From Tritrichomonas musculus (Eukaryota > Parabasalia > Tritrichomonadida > Tritrichomonadidae), in assembly GCA_039105265.1 (NCBI GenBank), contig JAPFFF010000009.1:2170001-2234000 (forward strand): DNA of 64,000 nt, in the 5' to 3' direction. The stretch's first letter is position 1. The number at the start of each line of letters is the position of its first letter. This document shows positions 58,087 through 64,000 of this stretch, in pieces. The notes below the pieces were generated by a model, which had not been told where the DNA came from, did no database searches, and saw only the letters and a list, made by a program, of their open reading frames with translations. The translations under genes and the position numbers were made by a program.

Positions 58087-61000
58087 TCATGGATCAGTAA
58101 TGTACATTGCCACAAAAGAGTAAACATTGGCAACCTTTTCATCACGACTGCATTTATTCCAGTTATTCAATTCTAAGTATTCCGCAACAGAGCTTAAATC
58201 AGGATCCATTGGTTCTGGGAATTTTTCAATTGATTGAGGTGCAGTCTTTAATTTGTATTTCTTTAAGAAGTTCTTAACCTTCAATTGTTGTCTAATGTTT
58301 TCATCAGGTTGGTACTTATCAATAATAAAAGCGACTAATGTCGAAGGCAAATCCGGACATATGTCGTTTTTCATTTCTGGTTTTTCAGCAATAGCTTGAG
58401 CCATGATTAAAGCTGAAATCAAGTTTCTCAAGTTGCTCATTGAAACTCTTTCATCATTTTCAAATGCCGATAAGAAAGAGTTCCACATCATTGCATTACC
58501 AAATGTGAATCTGGCAGGATTTTCGATTAACTTGTTCATCAAAGCGTTTTCGAAATGAAGTAAGAAAGTGTCCATAACAAATGTATTAATTCTTTCGCCA
58601 TATTTGAATGAGTCACGATTCATCTTCATGATATCTTTGAAGTCTTCAAGAAGGTGCTCAAAATTGAAGCTAGCTGTAGCAAATCTGTTCACAAGCATTT
58701 CACTTCTATTCAGTGAAGGTTGAATGATCTTCATTAATTGATTTTTGAAAATTGGTATGATAGACTTAAGGAAGCTATTAACTCTTTGTGGTGTAAAATG
58801 GTATTTATCGCAAATATTTTGATCTCTTGCCAATAAAATCAAAGTAACTGTCGTTAAGAACTTCGAAGAATGACTGAATGGAAGGTTTGGAAATTCTTCA
58901 GCAATAACATTTGTTGTAGATTCGAAGTGGATTTCTGCCATTGGATCATCTGTCAATATCTTTGTATGAATAATCGCAGCAAAAATCGGAAGAAGTGGAG
59001 CTGGATAGGTAGCATCATTACAGAGCTCCTGTGGATTCTTCATGTTTGGCCATCTATAGTTCAATATTGTGTGGAACATGAATTCTGGTGAAGCAATCAT
59101 TGTTTGCTCTTCTTCGAGGCGCTCCTGTCTCTCTTTCTCTTCTTGGGCCTTGGTGGCTGCGTCCTCGGCTGCTTCTTCGCTGGCTGAGCTTTCTTCTTCC
59201 TCCTCCTCTTCTTCTTCTTCGTCTTTTTCTTCTTTCTCATGCTCTTCAAGATTGATGCCGCCACGATCTGCTTGGGCTGATGCGGCTGCAAGTGCTGCTG
59301 CCTCTTCTTGCCTCTTCTTTTCGGCTGCTTCCTCTTCTTCTTTACGTTTTCTTTCTGCCTCTTCTTGTTGTCTCTTTCGTTCGGCTTCTGCTGCAGCTTC
59401 TTCCTCTTGTCTCTTTCTTTCTGCCTCGGCGGAGGCAGCGGCGGCGGCGGCTTCTTCTTCTTTACGTTTCCTTTCTGCTTCCTCTTCCTGTCTCTTTCGT
59501 TCGGCTTCTGCAGCAGCTTCTTCTTCTTTACGTTTCCTTTCTGCTTCTGCTGCAGCTTCTTCTTCTTTACGCTTTCTTTCTGCTTCTTCTTCTTGTCTCT
59601 TTCGTTCGGCTTCTGCTGCTTCTTCTTCTTTGCGTTTTCTTTCTGCTTCTGCTGCTGCAGCAGCGGCTTCTTCTTCCTGTCTCTTTCTTTCGGCTTCTGC
59701 TGCTTCTTCTTCTTTGCGTTTTCTTTCTGCTTCTTCCTCTTCTTCTTCATGTCTACGACGAGCAGCTGCCTCTTCCTCTTCTTTACGTTTTCTTTCCGCT
59801 TCTTCTTCTTGTCTCTTTCTTTCTGCCTCTGCAGCGGCAGCGGCTTCTTCTTCTTTACGTTTCCTTTCTGCTTCTTCTTCCTGTCTCTTCTTTTCTGCTT
59901 CTTCTTCCTGTCTCTTTCTTTCTGCTTCTGCTGCGGCTTCTTCTTCTTTTCGTTTTCTTTCTGCTTCTTCTTCCTCCTCCTCGTGTCTACGACGAGCAGC
60001 TGCCTCTTCTTCTTCTTTACGTTTCTTTTCGGCTTCTTCTTCTTGTCTCTTTCTTTCTGCTTCTTCCTCTTCTTCTTCATGTCTACGACGAGCAGCTGCC
60101 TCTTCTTCCTCTTTGCGTTTTCTTTCTGCCTCTTCTTCCTCTTTGCGTTTTCTTTCTGCCTCTTCTTCCTCTTTGCGTTTTCTTTCTGCTTCTTCTTCCT
60201 CTTCTTCGTGTCTGCGACGAGCTGCTTCTTCTTCCTGTCTCTTTCTTTCTGCTTCTTCTTCCTGTCTCTTTCTTTCTGCTTCTTCTTCCTGTCTCTTTCT
60301 TTCTGCTTCTTCTTCCTGTCTCTTTCTTTCTGCTTCTTCTTCCTGTCTCTTTCTTTCTGCTTCTTCTTCCTGTCTCTTTCTTTCTGCTTCTTCTTCCTGT
60401 CTCTTTCTTTCTGCTTCTTCTTCTTGTCTCTTTCTTTCTGCTTCTTCTTCTTGTCTCTTTCTTTCTGCTTCTTCTTCTTGTCTCTTTCTTTCTGCTTCTT
60501 CCTCTTCCTCTTCATGTCTACGACGAGCTGCTTCTTCCTCTTTGCGTTTTCTTTCTGCCTCCTCCTCTTGTCTCTTTCGTTCGGCTTCTGCGGCGGCGGC
60601 GGCTTCTTCCTCTTTACGTTTTCTTTCTGCTTCTTCCTCTTCTTCTTCGTGTCTACGACGGGCTGCTTCTTCTTCTTTACGTTTCCTTTCTGCTTCTTCT
60701 TCCTCTTCTTCATGTTTACGGCGAGCTGCTGCTTCTTCTTCTTCTTTGCGTTTTCTTTCTGCTTCTTCTTCCTCTTCTTCATGTTTTCGTTTTCTCTCTG
60801 CTTCTTCCTCTTCTTCTTCGTGTCTTCGTTTTCTTTCAGCTTCTTCTTCCTCTTCCATGTATCTTCTCTTTCTTGCAGCCTTTGCTTCGAGACGCTTTCT
60901 TCTTTCCTCATCTTCATCTACAACTGGAGTTTCTTCTTTTTGTTCTTCTGGATTTATTTCTGCTGTCCTTTCTACAGCTTGAGCAGGTTCTTCGGTTGCT

Positions 61001-62511
61001 TCTTCTTTTTCATCAGTAGAATCTTTCTTCTTATCTTTCTTCTTTTTCTTCTTCTTGCCTTCTCCTTCTGCAGCAGCTTCTCCTTCTGCTGTTTCTGCTG
61101 TAGCTTCACCTTCTTCTGTTTTCTTGGATTTCTTCTTTTTCTTCTTCTTGCCATCTCCTTCGCCATCTGCGGTTGTTTCTGTTTCTGGTTTTTCTTCTGC
61201 ATTTTCAGCTGGGTTCTCAGCTTCTGGAGCATCGGCTTCTGTTAAATCTGATTTCTTAGCTTTCTTCTTCTTCTTCTTTTTACCTTCTGATTCGCCTTCT
61301 GCTTCGCCTTCAGCTGTTGTTGCAGCTGCTTCGCCTTCTGCTGGGGTTTCACCTTCTTCTGTTTTCTTGGATTTCTTCTTTTTCTTCTTTTTAGCTTCAC
61401 CTTCGCCATCTGCGGTGGTTTCTGTTTCTGGTTTTTCTTCTGCGTTTTCAGCTTCTGGAGCATCGGCTTCTGTTAAATCTGATTTCTTAGCTTTCTTCTT
61501 CTTCTTCTTTTTACCTTCTGATTCGCCTTCTACTTCATCTTCAGCTGTTGTTGCAGCTGCTTCACCTTCTGCTGGGGTTTCACCTTCTTCTGTTTTCTTG
61601 GGTTTCTTCTTTTTCTTCTTTTTAGCTTCACCTTCGCCATCTGCTGTAGTATCGCCTTCTTTTTCTGCGGTAGATTCGCCAGCAGCTTCATCACCTTCTT
61701 TGGTCTTCTTCTTTTTCTTTTTCTTCTTTTCGCCTTCTTCAGATTCTGCAGTGGCTTCTCCTTCGGTATCTCCTTCTTTAGTCTTCTTCTTTTTCTTCTT
61801 CTTCTTTGGTTCTTCTGATGTATCACCTCCTTCCTCATTCTCGGCTTCTTTCTCTTCATCACCATCTTCATCCTTCTTCTTCTTCTTTTTCTTCTTCTTC
61901 TTTCCTCCATCTTCGTCTTCGCCTTCTTTGTGTTTATGGTGTTTATGTTTCTTTGTATCTTCTTTTTCATCATCAGAAAACTTCTCACCATCTGAGTCGC
62001 CGATTTCTGTAACATCCCATTGTGATAAAGGTACTCTCTTTTCGTTGTCACCACCAACGAAAGAAACATCATTCATATCGGAGGCTCCTGCATTTGATTC
62101 TTCACCAGTTTGTATAATATGGAAAGTGATTGTAATTGTTGGTGCGGTTGATCGACCTGATTCCATATCATGAGTATATTTAACAGCTCCTTTACCATAA
62201 AACTGGGAAACATCAACTGTCATTTTTCCGTAAACTTTTTGTGTTTTTGCGTCAACTATCCTTTTTAATTTAAATTCTAATTTCTTGGGGCGGGTAGATC
62301 CATTTGCTTTGCTAATATACATTTTGATTTCTGATTCAAAAGTAGCGTTGTATACAACTTTATGATCGGCGTTTGGTTTCATGGAATCTGTTTCTCCTTT
62401 ATCGTTTTTTTTATTCCATTTTAACAAAAATTCACTTTTATTATCGACATGAAGATCGATATCCTCGACAGTAAAGCGCAGAGTGCATGGTATTTTCTTC
62501 CAATTATTCAT
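58087..62511 (-). CDS. NT-C2 domain / Lys-Glu repeat / long charged helix protein
   Basis: Residues 1-140 fit an NT-C2 domain (IPCTLRFTVEDIDLHV, YNATFESEIKMYI, KVYGKMTVDVSQF), as in EEIG/EHBP1-type membrane-binding proteins. Residues about 190-510 are Lys-block/acidic repeats, including three ~77-aa units with EGE-KKKKKKK and KSDLTEADAPEAEN. Residues about 540-1060 are an extraordinary array of AERKRQEEE / ARRRHEEEEEE units, expected to form a long single alpha-helix or coiled coil. The C-terminal 350 residues (from FMFHTILNYRWPNM) are helical and recall dilute/DIL-type globular domains seen with NT-C2 in other protists. Probably a cytoskeleton- or vesicle-linked tether. The opposite strand stays open for 637 codons because of the repeat and is not a gene. 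Confidence 0.8.
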   Translation of the reverse strand: MNNWKKIPCTLRFTVEDIDLHVDNKSEFLLKWNKKNDKGETDSMKPNADHKVVYNATFESEIKMYISKANGSTRPKKLEFKLKRIVDAKTQKVYGKMTVDVSQFYGKGAVKYTHDMESGRSTAPTITITFHIIQTGEESNAGASDMNDVSFVGGDNEKRVPLSQWDVTEIGDSDGEKFSDDEKEDTKKHKHHKHKEGEDEDGGKKKKKKKKKKDEDGDEEKEAENEEGGDTSEEPKKKKKKKKTKEGDTEGEATAESEEGEKKKKKKKKTKEGDEAAGESTAEKEGDTTADGEGEAKKKKKKKPKKTEEGETPAEGEAAATTAEDEVEGESEGKKKKKKKAKKSDLTEADAPEAENAEEKPETETTADGEGEAKKKKKKKSKKTEEGETPAEGEAAATTAEGEAEGESEGKKKKKKKAKKSDLTEADAPEAENPAENAEEKPETETTADGEGDGKKKKKKKSKKTEEGEATAETAEGEAAAEGEGKKKKKKKDKKKDSTDEKEEATEEPAQAVERTAEINPEEQKEETPVVDEDEERRKRLEAKAARKRRYMEEEEEAERKRRHEEEEEEAERKRKHEEEEEEAERKRKEEEEAAARRKHEEEEEEAERKRKEEEAARRRHEEEEEEAERKRKEEEAAAAAEAERKRQEEEAERKRKEEEAARRRHEEEEEEAERKRQEEEAERKRQEEEAERKRQEEEAERKRQEEEAERKRQEEEAERKRQEEEAERKRQEEEAERKRQEEEAERKRQEEEAERKRQEEEAARRRHEEEEEEAERKRKEEEEAERKRKEEEEAERKRKEEEEAAARRRHEEEEEEAERKRQEEEAEKKRKEEEEAAARRRHEEEEEEAERKRKEEEAAAEAERKRQEEEAEKKRQEEEAERKRKEEEAAAAAEAERKRQEEEAERKRKEEEEAAARRRHEEEEEEAERKRKEEEAAEAERKRQEEEAAAAAAEAERKRKEEEAAEAERKRQEEEAERKRKEEEAAAEAERKRKEEEAAAEAERKRQEEEAERKRKEEEAAAAAASAEAERKRQEEEAAAEAERKRQQEEAERKRKEEEEAAEKKRQEEAAALAAASAQADRGGINLEEHEKEEKDEEEEEEEEEESSASEEAAEDAATKAQEEKERQERLEEEQTMIASPEFMFHTILNYRWPNMKNPQELCNDATYPAPLLPIFAAIIHTKILTDDPMAEIHFESTTNVIAEEFPNLPFSHSSKFLTTVTLILLARDQNICDKYHFTPQRVNSFLKSIIPIFKNQLMKIIQPSLNRSEMLVNRFATASFNFEHLLEDFKDIMKMNRDSFKYGERINTFVMDTFLLHFENALMNKLIENPARFTFGNAMMWNSFLSAFENDERVSMSNLRNLISALIMAQAIAEKPEMKNDICPDLPSTLVAFIIDKYQPDENIRQQLKVKNFLKKYKLKTAPQSIEKFPEPMDPDLSSVAEYLELNNWNKCSRDEKVANVYSFVAMYITDP
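59310..60870. repeat. 27-bp-based coding minisatellite (AERKRQEEE units)
   Basis: The coiled-coil part of the gene is made of 27-bp units (for example TCTTCTTCCTGTCTCTTTCT plus TTCTGCT on the plus strand). From about 60224 to 60500 ten nearly identical units are in tandem; in the rest they alternate with 30-36-bp variants coding RRRHEEEEEE and AAAA. Third-position differences cluster, showing recent spread of subsets. Confidence 0.9.
61050..61650. repeat. coding repeat of ~231-243 bp
   Basis: The Lys-rich part of the gene holds three near copies of a 77-81-codon unit, with matching points at about 61107, 61350 and 61581. One copy has an extra four codons (NPAE). A shorter variant continues to the right. 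Confidence 0.75.
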
Positions 62512-63572
62512 GTCGTAAAAATTTTTAATATAAAAACGATAGATATAGAATTATCACTATTCAATTCATTCCATTGTTTTTTTCAATATGTTTTATTGAA
62601 TTGTACAATTCTCCTCTTTTCATCCTATGGGTGTTTTTAATTTTTCGGATATAGGAAAAAAGGTAATAAATTATGAAATCTCATTTTGCTTTCTTTTTTA
62701 CAACTAAACTCTCTTCAAAGCAATCCATCGGATTGTATCCAGATTTTGTATTGTATGAAATATTTTGTAAATCTCAGAAAAATTAAAGGTATATGGAAAT
62801 GAACTTCATTCAATTTTCCTTATTATTCTTATAAATCATATTTAAGTTCAAAAAAATTTATATTATTATTTTTTTCCATATAAAAACCAATTCTATTATC
62901 TTTCAATATTGAATAAATTCATAGAATATTTTTTTTCAATAGTGAACGTTTTGTATAAATTTGATTAACGACATATACAATAAATTATTAATAAAAAACA
63001 AATAAATAAAATCAATATTATTGTTGAACAAATATAAATTTAATTATCTAATCACAAATTCTTATTATTTCCATTATATTTTCACTTTATAGATTTTTTA
63101 TTTTTGAGAAAACTTATAGAATTTTATTTATTGAAATTAGGAAAAGACTTCAATTTAAAATTTACATTTTCATTTTTTTCTGTTCCTCATTATTTTTTTG
63201 CCTGTAAAAGATTAATAGATAATTATATAATGCTAAATAACTAAATATTCTGATATCAATTTATACTATTGATTGTATATCAAGAAAAACATATTTTGTT
63301 TGAAAAAAACAAAATTGCAAAATACCTAGCTAAGCGATTTGAGCTATTTACAAATATTAACTTATTTATTTTATTTACAATGAAATAAAAGGGGGAAATA
63401 ACTTATTTTTCCATCATAATTAATAATCTTATATATATGATATTCACAAATTTTAAAAAAAAACATATCACATGTGAGGTGAAAAAATAATATCACAATA
63501 ATCAACCAATTGAAAAAAAGATTTACTTAATTCCACAAATGATATGATATATATAAAGCATAACATGTTTAT
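62512..63572. other. AT-rich intergenic
   Basis: 5' region of the NT-C2 gene on the left and 3' region of the partial gene on the right. Poly(A/T)-rich; I see no ORF, RNA gene or clear repeat. Confidence 0.4.
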
Positions 63573-64000
63573 TCATTCAGTCTTATCCAACAATTCCAAA
63601 ATTTTATCAATTTTAAAATTGATCTTTTCAGAGTCAATTGATAGGTCTTGTACAAGTGACTGAAAGTCACTTTTGATCAAAAACAAATGATAACTTTTAT
63701 CATTTAGGGATTCGCCTTTCAACAAAGTCGTATAAACAATATTCAAAATTTTTGCTTGAATGTTTTCTTTATAAGACTCAATTAGTTGTAGAAATGATGA
63801 ATTAAAAAAAGGATTTTTCAACAATTGAATTCTCATTTCATAATTATTTTGTGGGATTAAATTTACATACAAATATGAAAGATCTGAGCGTATCTTAAAA
63901 GATGATGAATTGAATAATTGTTCAATTTTTGGAAGAATGTCCAAACTAAGAAGATATCTTTGCATTTCTGGTCCAGAAGCAGCAGATGAAACTAAAAAAT
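63573..64000 (-). CDS. ARM-like repeat protein, 3' part only
   Basis: The frame from the first ATG (63965) is 130 codons, but the frame stays open upstream to the window edge (FLVSSAASGPEMQRYLLSLD), so this is the C-terminal part of a larger gene. The helical, hydrophobically spaced sequence (VSSAASGPEMQRYLLSLDIL, IRSDLSYLYVNLIP, QAKILNIVYTTLLKG) fits armadillo-type repeats. It ends in a Lys/Asp-rich helix (KIDKILELLDKTE). Function unknown. Confidence 0.6.
   Translation of the reverse strand, partial: FLVSSAASGPEMQRYLLSLDILPKIEQLFNSSSFKIRSDLSYLYVNLIPQNNYEMRIQLLKNPFFNSSFLQLIESYKENIQAKILNIVYTTLLKGESLNDKSYHLFLIKSDFQSLVQDLSIDSEKINFKIDKILELLDKTE

Noticed and set aside
59069-60982. Plus-strand open frame of 637 codons, and overlapping plus-strand frames at 59280-61019 and 59308-61245
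   Set aside because: They are antisense to the repetitive coiled-coil gene; the repeat unit length is a multiple of three, so several frames stay open. Composition is Ser/Leu/Ala/Phe monotony.
1-64000. tRNA, rRNA or spliceosomal RNA genes
   Set aside because: I scanned the intergenic parts for T-loop-like sequence and box motifs and found nothing that folds convincingly; tRNAscan-SE and Infernal would be decisive.
1-64000. Introns with the trichomonad-type 3' signal (ACTAACACACAG)
   Set aside because: I did not find the signal, and all large genes are open without need of splicing.

Overview
The window reads as nuclear DNA of an AT-rich, intron-poor parabasalid protist, most like a trichomonad (Tritrichomonas-type). 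I infer this from: long uninterrupted eukaryotic ORFs (up to 1474 codons) with no visible splice signals; very short spacers between start codons and candidate TTCAT-type initiator sequences; trichomonad-style families (BspA-like leucine-rich repeat protein, BTB proteins ending in an F5/8-type C domain, RCC1-kinase fusion, PPP phosphatases, ARM-like proteins); and mariner and Mutator-like (MULE) transposon remains. The species is inference; no marker gene in the window proves it.

Layout. 1-3.6 kb: a compact block of three ORFs that resemble no cellular family I know and use codons unlike the cellular genes; probably a virus-like or mobile-element fragment. 3.6-10.9 kb: a repeat-rich accessory zone with a minisatellite containing a 4-copy hairpin module, a 655-bp inverted-repeat element enclosing a small ORF, heptamer and nonamer arrays, two MITE-like elements, two unlinked mariner halves on opposite strands, a MULE transposase pseudogene, a BspA-like pseudogene, a 34-bp tandem array and a 55-bp direct repeat. 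11.3-24.4 kb: cellular genes (ER alpha-glucosidase, broken BTB/discoidin gene, RCC1-kinase, redox-inactive PDI-like protein, C2/TerD-like protein, BTB/discoidin protein). 25.4-27.4 kb: a second small accessory patch with two copies of a 150-bp leader, each ahead of a small ORF. 27.5-64 kb: mainly cellular genes: PP2A-type phosphatase, inactive SAC-domain protein, C2 protein, BRWD/PHIP-like chromatin reader, degenerate DHHC protein, second PPP phosphatase, CH-HSP70 fusion, ARM-like protein, CHD-type remodeller, Rap/Ran-GAP protein, NT-C2/coiled-coil giant and a partial ARM-like gene. A 512-bp MITE with clean 3-bp target duplication sits at 33.6-34.1 kb.

Functional links are loose, as expected for a eukaryotic chromosome. 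The alpha-glucosidase and PDI-like protein both look ER-resident. The BRWD/PHIP-like and CHD proteins both act on chromatin. SAC, C2, NT-C2, GAP and DHHC proteins point to membrane traffic and signalling. The most unusual items are the calponin-homology/HSP70 fusion, the catalytic-residue losses in the SAC and DHHC proteins, and a shared TTTTT(T)ATC box placed 9-13 nt ahead of the start codon of five small accessory ORFs.
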